Assembly (NCBI GenBank): GCA_040755975.1
Contig: JBFLZY010000026.1
Coordinates: 1 to 32,849 of the forward strand
Origin: JAIMBK01 sp040755975
GTDB taxonomy: Bacteria; Bacillota; Desulfotomaculia; Desulfotomaculales; Nap2-2B
Direction: 5' to 3'
DNA: 32,849 nt
Shown: piece after piece, positions 8,108-15,946 of the stretch
Layout: each line of letters begins with the position of its first letter
Position numbering within the stretch: position 1 is the first letter of the stretch
Notes under the pieces: generated by a model
Seen by the model: only the letters and a program-made list of their open reading frames with translations
Databases searched by the model: none
Told to the model about the DNA's origin: nothing
Translations under genes and position numbers: made by a program

Positions 8108-8137
8108 AGAAAAAAGCCGGATCTACCCCCGGCTTTC
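8108..8137 (-). terminator. Minus-strand terminator after the chemotaxis receptor remnant
   Basis: Read on the minus strand, AAAGCCGG pairs with CCGGCTTT across an 8-nt loop and runs into TTTTCTTG. It lies about 70 bp after the receptor remnant and is probably its original terminator. The stretch between it and the Uma2 promoter (7943-8107) shows nothing I can identify. Confidence 0.65.
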
Positions 8138-8209
8138 TCAGCGTTTTTCGGTGTGCATATATACTCCCGACGCCTTTGGATTTGTTTTTCCGCCACCTCC
8201 AGGTTTCTT

Positions 8210-8560
8210 TCACTCCACCAAGAAACGACCGGCCAATTTAACCATGTCCCGCATCATACCGGTTATGTTTTCCACAGTTTCCATTATGCCGCTGGCGGCC
8301 GACTTAGTTTCAACGGAAGCCGCGGAAACGGTTTCCATAGCCTGCGCTATTTAGTTCATCAGCACGGGCAATTCCCGCAACCTGGAAAGAAAATCGTTCA
8401 GTAAGCCGGTAGCGTTTTCCAGTTCGCTTCGTAAAACCGCTATTTCATCCGAACCGGAACGCATAAAAAACCTTTTCTGCAAGAATGTCCCCGACCACAC
8501 GGCGGATTTCCTTAGCAGATGCTGACGACTGGTTTGCCAGTTCCCTTACTTCAGCACCTT
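8210..8560 (-). pseudogene. Remnant of a methyl-accepting chemotaxis protein C-terminal domain
   Basis: The minus strand first reads GAEVRELANQSSASAKEIRR, the conserved signalling-tip region of chemoreceptors (A-E-V-R-x-L-A). A frameshift near 8455 moves to a frame reading DEIAVLRSELENATGLLNDF. That frame is broken by TAA at 8351-8353, then continues with IAQAMETVSAASVE and ITGMMRDMVKLAGRF, typical of the coiled C-terminal arm. The sensor domain, membrane segments and upstream half are gone. With one frameshift, one stop and a missing 5' part it is a dead gene. Confidence 0.8.
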
Positions 8561-8662
8561 CAAATTGGAAATATCCCCAAAGTCTTTTTTTCATAAAACC
8601 TTTCTTCGTGGAGACATTAATAATAGAATAAACGGTTATAAGAAGGCCAGGTGTTTTCGCAA

Positions 8663-9184
8663 ATGCCGAAAATCAAAGACAGGATGATTCTCGGCGTTAT
8701 CGCCGGTCTCGGAGGAAACGCGGCTAAATTGCTCATTTGCGCTTTGCTCAAGCGCGCCAAGTGGGTTGAAAGCATGGGCCCGGAGCGGGCCGCCGGGATG
8801 CTCGTCAGCCCGCACAGGGTCACACAGCCGGAAGGAAGGGTGGTCGGGTTCCTGGCTGACGGAGTGATCGCCTGCATGCTCGGAATTGCCACAGTGTATG
8901 CGCTATCCATAATGGGCAAAGACAAGGCCGTAATCAAAGGCGCGATTGCCGGAAAAATGATGTGGACAACCCTCTACGGAATGCTCGGAAACCTTGGGGC
9001 CACGAAAATTGAACCCGTTTCTCCTAAAACGGTTTTAAGCGAGTTTCTGGGTCACACGGCTTTCGGGGTCCTAACCGCATGCCTTGCCGCAGGTCTAGGA
9101 GACCCCGGTCTTTTTGACGGAAGGATACCTTTGGGCGCAAGTTCTTTCTTCATCTCTAAAAAAGAGGGCGCGATAAACGGTTAA
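8663..9184 (+). CDS. Small membrane protein of unknown function
   Basis: 173 residues from the ATG at 8663; an in-frame GTG at 8651 would add four. I do not recognise the family. Four hydrophobic segments alternate with charged loops: roughly residues 8-29 (ILGVIAGLGGNAAKLL), 62-85 (FLADGVIACMLGIATVYAL), 92-112 (around AIAGKMMWTTLYGMLGNLG) and 125-150 (LGHTAFGVLTACLAAGL). Small-residue-rich helices with Gly-Asn and Gly-His motifs suggest a folded membrane protein rather than chance. No signal peptidase site is seen. It stands alone between the receptor remnant and the convergent hypF, with only a weak ribosome binding site (AAGG/CAGG). Confidence 0.65.
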   Translation: MPKIKDRMILGVIAGLGGNAAKLLICALLKRAKWVESMGPERAAGMLVSPHRVTQPEGRVVGFLADGVIACMLGIATVYALSIMGKDKAVIKGAIAGKMMWTTLYGMLGNLGATKIEPVSPKTVLSEFLGHTAFGVLTACLAAGLGDPGLFDGRIPLGASSFFISKKEGAING

Positions 9185-9210
9185 TTTACCAAGGCATATC
9201 ATAGCTAATT

Positions 9211-9250
9211 CCGGTCGCTTAAAACAGACCTCGGGGTGCGACCGGTTTAT
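9211..9250 (+). terminator. Possible weak terminator
   Basis: CCGGTCGC (9211-9218) and GCGACCGG (9238-9245) form a perfect 8-bp stem around a 19-nt loop, followed by TTTAT. It lies 27 bp after the membrane protein gene. The T-run is short. The rest of 9185-9463 shows no gene I can support. Confidence 0.4.
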
Positions 9251-9463
9251 CACCAAATCGCCGAGCGGACAAAAGCGCATTTATTTATTTCGGTTTTGGC
9301 TTACCACCTCCTGATCAGCATTGAGCACGCCTTGCGCAGCCATGGCGATCACCGCCGCTGGTCAACGATTCCTTTTTCGGCCGGGGATTAAGCTCAGTTC
9401 AACACATTGTAAAGCAAAAGAACGGTATCTCGAAAAAAGTTTCGATTACCGAAATAAGATATT

Positions 9464-11872
9464 TTACCCAGGAATCTGTTTACCGGCCACGGCCACCATG
9501 GCCTGGCCCAGAGAGAGGCCGCCGTCGCCCGGGGGGACCTGGTGGTGGCGGTAGACGGTGAAACCGTGGTTCTGGAGAACGTACTTCGCCGCTCCAGTCA
9601 AGTAGCGGTTCTGCCAGGTGCCGCCGCTCAAAACGACCCGGGAAAGGCCGGTTTTTTCCCGGATGCGGCGCGCCGCTTCCACCACCATGGCGATCACGGT
9701 GTCGTGAAAACGTTTAGCGATGACCGGAGCGGCAACGCCGGCTTCGAGATCGGCAAGGACCTGCGTGAACACGGGGGCGGGGTCGATTACCACCCCTTGA
9801 AAGTCAAAGGGGTATGGCTGCAGGTCAACGGAAAAAACGGGGGCGCTTCCGGTTGGAGGGGAAACGCTGCTGGAAAAAACGGGGGTGCCAACGGGGAAAG
9901 CGCAGGCACTGACGGGCTCGACCGGTGCGGAGGGAAACCAGGGTACCAGACTGCCCAGCGTGGCCGCCGCCTGCCCCTCGTAGGTGTTCTCCAAACACAG
10001 TCTCAAAAGGGCCGCCACGGCGTCGAAAAACCGCCCGCAGCTGGAAGCCGGCGGAGCATTCAAACCGCCGGCGAGCATTTTTTCCGCAAGCGCCAGTTCC
10101 CGCCCCCGGTCGCCAAAAAAACGCCGGGCTGCTTCTTTTCCTTTTTCCCCCAAAAAAGTAACCAGATAGGCCGCGGCGGTCAGCCAGGGGTTCCGGACGG
10201 CCCGTTCGCCGCCGGGCAGGGGGACGTAGGCCAGGTGGAATTCCCGGTGAAATTCCCGGTAGTCCCCGCGCATCACTTCAAACCCCCAGAGGCGTCCGTC
10301 CAGGCCGTAGCCGGTGCCGTCCAGGATAATCCCGATCACTTCTTCGTTGAGGCCGTTTTCCGCCATACAGGAAGCCAGGTGGGCGTGGTGGTGCTGAACG
10401 CCGGGGTGCCGCCGGATGCCCAGCCTTACCGCCAGCTTGCCGGCCAGCCGGGCGGACTGGTATCCGGGATGAAGGTCGGCGGCAACCACCTGCGGTTTTA
10501 TCCCGACCAGCCGGCAAAAGTTTTCGATGCTTTGCTCCAGATTTTCCTGCCCCTCCAGGAGATCCACTTCGCCGATGTGCTGGCTCAAGTAAGCTTTCCC
10601 TTCGCCGAGCAGGCAAAAGGTGTTTTTCATTTCCCCGCCGATCCCCAGCACCGCCGGTGCCCCAGGATCCGCCGGGACGGCCAGGGGCTGCGGCACGTAC
10701 CCCCGGGAGCGGCGGAAAAACAGCGTTTCCCCGTCCACCACGGCGGTCACGGAATCGTCGCAGCGGTTAAGAATTTCCCGGTTGTGCAGCAAGAAATGAT
10801 CGGCGATTTCCCCCAGTTCCGCCAGGGCCTGCCGGTTGTCCGTCACCAGGGGCAGGTCGCTTTTGTTCCCGCTGGTCATCACCAGCACGGGCGGCCCCGC
10901 TTGCAAAAGGAGCAGGTGCAAAGGAGTGTAAGGAAGCATTACGCCCAGGGAGTCCGCGCCGGGGGCCAGTTCCGGCGGAAGGGGGGAATCCGCCTTTTTT
11001 TGGAGCAGCACAATGGGCGCCGCCGGGGAGCGGAGGAGTTCGGCCTCTTCCACCGCAACGTAACAGTGGCGCTCCACGGTGGCGAGGTCCCGGCACATGA
11101 GCGCAAAGGGTTTGGCCGGGCGGCGCTTGCGCCGGCGCAGCTCCACAACGGCTTCCCGGTTGGCCGCGTCGCAGGCCAGGTGAAATCCGCCCAGCCCTTT
11201 GACCGCCAGGATGTACCCTTCTTTGAGCAGCATCCCCGCCGCCTCCGGCCAGTCTTTGCCCGCCGCCCGTGCCACGGGACGGCCCTCCCGGTCCGTCAGC
11301 TCCACCTGCGGGCCGCACGCCGGGCAGGCCACCGGCTGGGCGTGAAAGCGCCGGTCGGCGGGATCGTGATATTCCCGGGCGCAATCCGGGCACATGGCAA
11401 AGACGCTCATGGTCGTCCGGCGGCGGTCGTAGGGGAGCGCGCGGATGATGGTAAAGCGGGGGCCGCAGTTCGTGCAGTTGGTAAAGGGATAGCGGTAGTG
11501 GCGGTCGGCGGGGTCGGCCAGTTCCCGGCGGCAGTCCGGGCAGGTGGCCACGTCCGGCGGCGCCAGCACCTTCCCGTCCGCCCGGCCCCGGCTTTGCCGG
11601 ATGGTGAAGTCTCTATCGCCCGCAGGCGGCAGTATCTGTTTTTCCACCCGGTCGATGCGGGCGAGCGGCGGCGGGCCGGCCGCCAGTTCCCGGACAAAAG
11701 CGGCGACCGCTTCTGCCTCCCCTTCAACTTCAATAATCACGCCCTCGCCGTCGTTGTATACCTTGCCGCCCAGGCGGTAAGCGCGCGCCAGATTAAAAAC
11801 AAAGGGGCGAAAACCCACGCCCTGCACGGTGCCGCTTACTTTTAACCGGTAGCGTACGGCCTTATCCGGCAC
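9464..11872 (-). CDS. hypF: Carbamoyltransferase HypF (hydrogenase maturation)
   Basis: 802 residues. HypF uses carbamoyl phosphate and ATP to carbamoylate the C-terminal Cys of HypE, the first step in making the CN ligands of the [NiFe] site. Domains in order are acylphosphatase (SGTVQGVGFRPF near 15), two zinc-finger pairs (CPDC/CTNCGPR and CPDC/CPACGPQ, about 105-190), a YrdC-like domain, and a Kae1-like domain with the metal-binding HHHAHLASC. About residues 640-690 form a Pro/Ser/Val-rich insert that looks unstructured and is partly repetitive (TPVFSS, APVFSV). The GTG at 11872 has AAAGGGG eight bases upstream; a GTG at 11890 is possible but has a poorly placed site. It is the last gene of the hyp run. 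Confidence 0.95.
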   Translation of the reverse strand: MPDKAVRYRLKVSGTVQGVGFRPFVFNLARAYRLGGKVYNDGEGVIIEVEGEAEAVAAFVRELAAGPPPLARIDRVEKQILPPAGDRDFTIRQSRGRADGKVLAPPDVATCPDCRRELADPADRHYRYPFTNCTNCGPRFTIIRALPYDRRRTTMSVFAMCPDCAREYHDPADRRFHAQPVACPACGPQVELTDREGRPVARAAGKDWPEAAGMLLKEGYILAVKGLGGFHLACDAANREAVVELRRRKRRPAKPFALMCRDLATVERHCYVAVEEAELLRSPAAPIVLLQKKADSPLPPELAPGADSLGVMLPYTPLHLLLLQAGPPVLVMTSGNKSDLPLVTDNRQALAELGEIADHFLLHNREILNRCDDSVTAVVDGETLFFRRSRGYVPQPLAVPADPGAPAVLGIGGEMKNTFCLLGEGKAYLSQHIGEVDLLEGQENLEQSIENFCRLVGIKPQVVAADLHPGYQSARLAGKLAVRLGIRRHPGVQHHHAHLASCMAENGLNEEVIGIILDGTGYGLDGRLWGFEVMRGDYREFHREFHLAYVPLPGGERAVRNPWLTAAAYLVTFLGEKGKEAARRFFGDRGRELALAEKMLAGGLNAPPASSCGRFFDAVAALLRLCLENTYEGQAAATLGSLVPWFPSAPVEPVSACAFPVGTPVFSSSVSPPTGSAPVFSVDLQPYPFDFQGVVIDPAPVFTQVLADLEAGVAAPVIAKRFHDTVIAMVVEAARRIREKTGLSRVVLSGGTWQNRYLTGAAKYVLQNHGFTVYRHHQVPPGDGGLSLGQAMVAVAGKQIPG

Positions 11873-11941
11873 GGGATCGACCCCTTTCACCCCAGTTTAC
11901 CTTAACCGCTCTCAACCTTGCTTAAATATTATTGTACACGT

Positions 11942-12967
11942 TTAACATATTCTTGGTAAAGGGGCGCCGGCCAATAGATCGAGGATCTTTGTGCCCCCCA
12001 AAGGGGTGCGGAGGTAAGCGTTGCCCTTTCCCGGTTTAACCTCCCCTGCAATGGCGGCCTGCCGGCCCAAAGGGTTGCTGCGCAAAACGGCCAGGGCCGC
12101 TTCTGCTTCCCGCGGGTCGACAACGGCCAGGAACTTGCCTTCGTTGGCCAGGTAAAGGGGGTCCAGCCCCAGCAGCTGGACTGCCCCCTGAACCGCCGGG
12201 GTCACGGGCAGGGCATCCTCCTCCAGCCAGATGTCCACCCCCGCCGCCAGGGCGATTTCCTTTACCGCCGTAGCCAGGCCGCCCCGGGTGAGGTCCCGCA
12301 TTATTTTCACCGCCGGCGCCAGCACCAAAAGATCCGCGATAATGCGGTTCAGCGGAGCGCAGTCGCTCTCAATCCGGCCGTCTAAACCCAGGCCGTGCCT
12401 TTCGGCCAGCACCGCCATCCCGTGATCCCCCAGGGTGCCGTTGATCAGCACGCGGTCCCCCGGAGCCAGACGGTGGTAGCCCAGGTCGATCTGTTCCGGC
12501 CGCCACCCTACACCCGTGGTGGTAATGAAAAGTTTATCCAGATGCCCCCGCTCCACGACCTTGGTGTCTGCAGCCACAATTTCCACTCCCGCCTCCCGGC
12601 AGGCCGCGGCCATAGACGCGGCCACTTTTTCCAGGACAGCCAGCGGCAATCCCTCTTCAATCATAAAGGAGGCCGCCAGGTATTGCGGGTGTGCGCCGCT
12701 CACAGCCAGGTCGTTCACCGTGCCGCAGACGGCCAGCTTGCCGATGTCCCCGCCGGGAAAGAACAGGGGGCTGACCACAAAGGAATCGGTGGTTAAGGCC
12801 AGCCGTCCGCGGCCTCCGGGAAGCACCGCCGCATCCATCAGCAGTTTGAGCTCCTCACCGGAAAAGTATTTCCGGAACAGGCTGTCCACCAGTTCGCGGG
12901 TAAGCGCTCCGCCGTCGCCGTGGGCTAGAAGGATTACGGGGCCGTTTTGCGCGCTCGTAAGGATCAC
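11942..12967 (-). CDS. hypE: Hydrogenase maturation protein HypE
   Basis: 341 residues. HypE takes the carbamoyl group from HypF on its C-terminal Cys and dehydrates it to thiocyanate, the CN donor. The chain shows the PurM-like ATP-binding start (LLAHGDGG), the TTDSFVVSPLFFPGGDIGKL stretch with ATP-binding Asp, GTVNDLAVSGA, LTRGGLA, and the required C-terminal PRIC. The GTG at 12967 is the best in-frame start but has AAGGA only one or two bases upstream, so the exact N terminus is uncertain. It lies 51 bp before hypF and is separated from hypD by 237 bp filled with repeats. Confidence 0.94.
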   Translation of the reverse strand: MILTSAQNGPVILLAHGDGGALTRELVDSLFRKYFSGEELKLLMDAAVLPGGRGRLALTTDSFVVSPLFFPGGDIGKLAVCGTVNDLAVSGAHPQYLAASFMIEEGLPLAVLEKVAASMAAACREAGVEIVAADTKVVERGHLDKLFITTTGVGWRPEQIDLGYHRLAPGDRVLINGTLGDHGMAVLAERHGLGLDGRIESDCAPLNRIIADLLVLAPAVKIMRDLTRGGLATAVKEIALAAGVDIWLEEDALPVTPAVQGAVQLLGLDPLYLANEGKFLAVVDPREAEAALAVLRSNPLGRQAAIAGEVKPGKGNAYLRTPLGGTKILDLLAGAPLPRIC

Positions 12968-13001
12968 TTCCTTAATAATAGCGGGAATTTTAAATTAGAC
13001 A

Positions 13002-13053
13002 CCCATGCCGCTTTTTTCACGGCACCAACAGAGGATAAAAATTTCCGGCCCGC
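13002..13053 (+). repeat. Dispersed repeat copy 1 (second copy at 27304-27354, inverted)
   Basis: The stretch starts CCCATGCCGCTTTTTT, continues CGGCACCAACAG and ends TTCCGGCCCGC. It is nearly identical over about 51 bp to the minus strand of 27304-27354, with only a few substitutions. It sits upstream of the hypE start, between hypD and hypE, and includes a small imperfect hairpin (GCCG/CGGC). Confidence 0.75.
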
Positions 13054-13099
13054 CGTTCGATTTGCCAGGAGCGACATATGCTATAGGCGCCGACAATAT

Positions 13100-13202
13100 C
13101 AGTCGTCAGTCGTCAGATATGGGACATCGGAAGACTTCCTTTGAGACAAGTTTATGTTTCGCGCTCTGTTTCTGATGTCTGACGTCCGACGACCGACGAC
13201 TG
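13100..13202. repeat. 103-bp element with 31-bp imperfect terminal inverted repeats
   Basis: The left arm starts CAGTCGTCAGTCGTC (13100) and the right arm ends GACGACCGACGACTG (13202). The arms are imperfect inverted repeats of about 31 bp around a roughly 40-bp centre. It ends 2 bp before the hypD stop codon. Related arms occur at 14542, 15407 and 22451. No clear target duplication and no coding capacity are seen; a MITE or REP-like element is the best guess. Confidence 0.65.
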
Positions 13203-13204
13203 AA

Positions 13205-14311
13205 TTAAGTCCGCTCGTAATGGTAATAGGCCGCACAGGCTCCCTCTGAGGAAACCATGCAGGGGCCGACGGGGCGGGCGGGCGTACAGCTCCGGGCAAA
13301 GAGGGGGCACTCCGGGGGAGTAAGCTTTCCTTTTAACATGTCCCCGCAGCGGCAGTCCGCGCGGGGCCGGGCGGCTTTTTTAGGCACCGGAAACCTGGCT
13401 GCCGCATCGTAGGTTACATAATCACTCTGCAGACAGAGCCCGCTCGCCGGAATTTCCCCCAACCCCCGCCAGGAAGCCGCCGTCACCCCGAAACACTTCT
13501 CCATGACCGCCCGGGCCTGCCGGTTCCCCTCTTCCTTCACCACCCGGGTGTAGCCGTTCACCACTTCCGGCGAGCGTTTTTCCAGCATATCCAAAAGAAA
13601 ATAAATCGCCCCCAGAATGTCCAGGGATTCAAAACCGCTGACCACCGCCGGGATTCCGTACTCTCTGGCAATAAAATCGTAGGCCTGCCGGCCGATAATG
13701 GTGCTGACGTGGCCCGGCAGGATCAACCCGTCGATACCCAGGTGCGGGTCCGCCAGCAGCGCTTTGAGCGCCGGCGGCACCAGTTTATGCAGGCAAAGAA
13801 TGCTGAAGTTACGCAGCCGCCGCCGGGCTGCCTCGATCAGGCAGAGCCCCGCCACGGGAGCCGTGGTTTCAAAACCGACACCGATGAAAACAACTTCTTG
13901 GTCCGACCTGCTGTCGGCCAGTTCCACCGCCTCCAGCGGCGAGTAAACAACCCGCACCCGGGCGCCCCGGGCCCTTTCCTCCTCCAGAGAAGAGGCGCTT
14001 CCCGGCACCCGCACCATGTCCCCGAAGGTGGCCATGGTCACACCCGGCAGTCGGGCCAGAGCGATGGCCGTATCCAGATCCTCCGCCGCGGTGACGCAAA
14101 CCGGGCAGCCCGGCCCGCTGCGCAACTCCATGGTTTGCTTAAGCAGGCTGCGCAGCCCGCTGCGGGAAATGGCCACCGTGTGGGTGCCGCACACCTCCAT
14201 AAAAACCGGCCGGCGCCCCAGGCGGCCGGCCAGACGTGCCGCCCGCTCGCTGACCCTGGCCAACAGCCTTTTGCCCAACGCCGGGTCGCCCAACTTACTC
14301 AGCAGCGGCAC
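13205..14311 (-). CDS. hypD: Hydrogenase maturation protein HypD
   Basis: 368 residues. HypD, with HypC, is the scaffold on which the Fe(CN)2CO unit is assembled; it has a [4Fe-4S] cluster and redox-active cysteines. Family motifs are EVCGTHTVAI near the N terminus, SGPGCPVCVT, LPGHVSTIIG, and a C-terminal cysteine set with CRCGDMLKG, PPECPLF and GPCMVSSEGACAAYY. The GTG at 14311 is chosen because GGGAGGA lies eight bases upstream, although the frame stays open further. It overlaps the end of hypC by 17 bp, indicating coupled translation. Confidence 0.95.
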   Translation of the reverse strand: MPLLSKLGDPALGKRLLARVSERAARLAGRLGRRPVFMEVCGTHTVAISRSGLRSLLKQTMELRSGPGCPVCVTAAEDLDTAIALARLPGVTMATFGDMVRVPGSASSLEEERARGARVRVVYSPLEAVELADSRSDQEVVFIGVGFETTAPVAGLCLIEAARRRLRNFSILCLHKLVPPALKALLADPHLGIDGLILPGHVSTIIGRQAYDFIAREYGIPAVVSGFESLDILGAIYFLLDMLEKRSPEVVNGYTRVVKEEGNRQARAVMEKCFGVTAASWRGLGEIPASGLCLQSDYVTYDAAARFPVPKKAARPRADCRCGDMLKGKLTPPECPLFARSCTPARPVGPCMVSSEGACAAYYHYERT

Positions 14312-14525
14312 GGGAAAGCTCCTCCCAAAGGCGGATGCGCTCCAAGGCATCCTCCACGTCTACTTTTTCAATGGCGTACCCTGCGTGCACCAGCAGGTAT
14401 TCACCGGGTTGCACCTCGCCCACCAGGTGGGTACCCACCCGGCGGCGCAGCCCGAAGGTTTCAATAATCGCCCAGGGCTCGCCGGAGATCGCCTCCACCA
14501 CCTTGCCGGGAACACCCAGACACAT
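14295..14525 (-). CDS. hypC: Hydrogenase maturation chaperone HypC
   Basis: 76 residues. HypC binds HypD and the hydrogenase large subunit and carries the iron unit. It must begin Met-Cys because Cys2 becomes the N-terminal ligand after Met removal; the ATG at 14525 gives MCLGVPGKVV, the family signature. A GTG at 14534 would place residues before the Cys and is rejected; GAGGTGG lies six bases before the ATG. The HAGYAIEKVD segment is also typical. It overlaps hypD by 17 bp. Confidence 0.95.
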   Translation of the reverse strand: MCLGVPGKVVEAISGEPWAIIETFGLRRRVGTHLVGEVQPGEYLLVHAGYAIEKVDVEDALERIRLWEELSRAAAE

Positions 14526-14541
14526 CAAAACCACCTCGTTT

Positions 14542-14572
14542 CAGTCGTCAGCCGTCGGACGTCAAGGATCAG
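14542..14572 (+). repeat. Single arm of the CAGTCGTC repeat family
   Basis: This 31-bp stretch starts CAGTCGTCAGCCGTCGG and matches the reverse complement of the right arm at 13172-13202 at 26 of 31 positions by eye. It lies in the hypC-hypB gap. The rest of the gap holds a 7-bp hairpin (ATGGCGA/TCGCCAT near 14600-14622). Confidence 0.6.
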
Positions 14573-14667
14573 GATAAAAGAATTCCCCACGAAGTTGCCA
14601 TGGCGATCGGCATTTCGCCATAAAGAAAATGGGAACAGGAAACCGCTCTAAATATTTATTTGAATCT

Positions 14668-14696
14668 TTTGTGTCTTTTGCGCCTTTGCGGTGAAT
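14668..14696 (+). repeat. CTTTTGTGTCTTTTGCGCC-type low-complexity repeat
   Basis: A CTTTTGTGTC/TTTGCGCCTTTGC stretch resembles the related sequences at 15441-15560 and 29077-29110. It lies just before the hypB stop. Function unknown. Confidence 0.45.
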
Positions 14697-14706
14697 TTAA
14701 AAAAGC

Positions 14707-15369
14707 TTAGGAGAAGCCCTTCCTTTCCGCCACCATTTTTTCCAGCCAGGCGACCCAGGCGGCCAGTCCTTCCCCGGTTTTTGCCGACGTTACAAAGATA
14801 TCCAGTCCGGGATTAATCTTGTGCATTTCAGAACAGCAGCCGGCCAGGTCGAAATCGGTATAGGGGAGCAGATCGGTTTTGCTGATCACGACTGCCTGTG
14901 CTTCCCGAAAAACCGCCGGGTACTTGGCGGGCTTGTCGCTGCCTTCCGTTACGCTCAAGAGGGCCACCTTCCGGTGCTCCCCCAGGTCGAAAGACGCCGG
15001 ACAGACCAGGTTGCCCACATTTTCGATGAAGAGCAGCTCGAGACCGGCCACGGGAAGCTCCGGCAGTGCCCGGGCGACCATCCGGGCATCCAGGTGGCAG
15101 ATCCCTTCGGTATTGATCTGGACGACCGGTACGCCCTGACCGGCAATTCGCTCTGCGTCCCGGGTGGTGGAAATATCTCCCTCAATCACTCCGATAACCA
15201 CCCTCCCCCGCAACAGGGCCAGGGTCTTTTCCAGAAGAGTGGTTTTTCCGGCTCCCGGAGAACTCAGCAGGTTCACCACCGCCACTCCATGCCGGTCAAA
15301 AATCCCTCTGTTTTGCTGCGCCTGATCGGCGTTGGCCCGCAGCAGATCCCGGGCAAGGATCACTTTCAA
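14707..15369 (-). CDS. hypB: Hydrogenase nickel incorporation GTPase HypB
   Basis: 220 residues. HypB is the GTPase that, with HypA, delivers nickel to the large subunit after the iron unit is in place. Walker A is SSPGAGKTT at 36-44, EGDISTTRDAERI follows as switch region, GICHLDA carries the metal-binding Cys-His pair at the dimer interface, and ENVGNLVCPASFDLGE and SKTDLLPY complete the G-domain motifs. There is no His-rich N-terminal nickel-storage stretch. The start is TTG at 15369 with GGGGAGGAG six bases upstream. Repeat-filled gaps separate it from hypC and hypA, although all lie on the same strand. Confidence 0.95.
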   Translation of the reverse strand: MKVILARDLLRANADQAQQNRGIFDRHGVAVVNLLSSPGAGKTTLLEKTLALLRGRVVIGVIEGDISTTRDAERIAGQGVPVVQINTEGICHLDARMVARALPELPVAGLELLFIENVGNLVCPASFDLGEHRKVALLSVTEGSDKPAKYPAVFREAQAVVISKTDLLPYTDFDLAGCCSEMHKINPGLDIFVTSAKTGEGLAAWVAWLEKMVAERKGFS

Positions 15370-15406
15370 CGAAAACTCCTCCCCAGAAAATATACATTAT
15401 CTTCCA

Positions 15407-15560
15407 ACGTCCGGCCTCCGATGACTGACGAACGATAAGAGCAGGTACAAAGGCAACAGGCACAAAGACACAAAGTAAATATGCTTATGCAGTCCCTTTG
15501 TACCTTTGTACCTTGGCACCTCTGTGCCTTTGTCCTTAGTGCTTTTGTGCTTTTGTGTTC
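15407..15560. repeat. Compound repeat region between hypB and hypA
   Basis: An arm of the CAGTCGTC family (about 15407-15434, degenerate, inverted) is followed by a large imperfect palindrome: GGCACAAAGACACAAAG around 15460-15476 against TTTGTACCTTTGTACC and CTCTGTGCCTTTG around 15500-15532, with more copies of CTTTTGTG after it. No reading frame of note crosses it. Confidence 0.6.
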
Positions 15561-15599
15561 TTAACCTCTATTTTTCATGCTCCCGGTGCGCCCCGCAAA

Positions 15600-15944
15600 C
15601 TACTCTCCTTCGTAATAGTCTATAAAAAGTTCCCTGCCCTGCTTCAGGAAAAGTTGTCGCGAACCGCAGCGGGAGCAATCCGCGGGCAGCCATGGCGAAC
15701 CGGCAAATTCCCCCCCGCAGTCCCGGCAGCCGTAAAGAACGGGGCGGGTCTCGATTTCCAGCACCCCCCCGGCACAAATAGTGTCCTGGGAAAGCGCCCG
15801 GAAGGCAAAATCAAGGGCGTCCGGCAAAGCGCCGTGCCCCTCGCCCACCACCAGATGAACCCGCTTGACCCTGGTGATTCCGTTGGCGGCGGCACTCTCC
15901 AGAACAATCTCCAGCAGGTTTTGAATCAGGGAAGCTTCGTGCAT
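15600..15944 (-). CDS. hypA: Hydrogenase nickel metallochaperone HypA
   Basis: 114 residues. HypA binds nickel through its N-terminal Met-His-Glu and a structural zinc through two CxxC pairs, and works with HypB. The ATG at 15944 is chosen from three consecutive ATG codons because it gives MHEASLIQNL with His at position 2, as the family requires. Zinc ligands are C73, C76, C90 and C93. Its start region abuts the stop of the upstream phosphodiesterase gene (TGA within ATGATGATG), so the two are translationally coupled. Confidence 0.94.
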   Translation of the reverse strand: MHEASLIQNLLEIVLESAAANGITRVKRVHLVVGEGHGALPDALDFAFRALSQDTICAGGVLEIETRPVLYGCRDCGGEFAGSPWLPADCSRCGSRQLFLKQGRELFIDYYEGE

Positions 15945-15946
15945 CA

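Noticed and set aside
7939..8196. Minus-strand frame of 85 codons upstream of the Uma2 gene
   Set aside because: It crosses a terminator hairpin, overlaps the Uma2 -35 box and matches no family I know.
9250..9463. Possible gene remnant on the minus strand before hypF
   Set aside because: Short frames only, with no conserved motif I can name.
9542..11845. A 767-codon open frame on the plus strand
   Set aside because: It lies fully antisense to hypF, whose domains are all intact; the composition (Gly, Arg, Gln, His rich) is that of a GC-driven shadow frame.
13100..15560. CRISPR array
   Set aside because: The repeats are irregular in length, spacing and orientation, have no unique spacers of constant size, and no cas genes are present.
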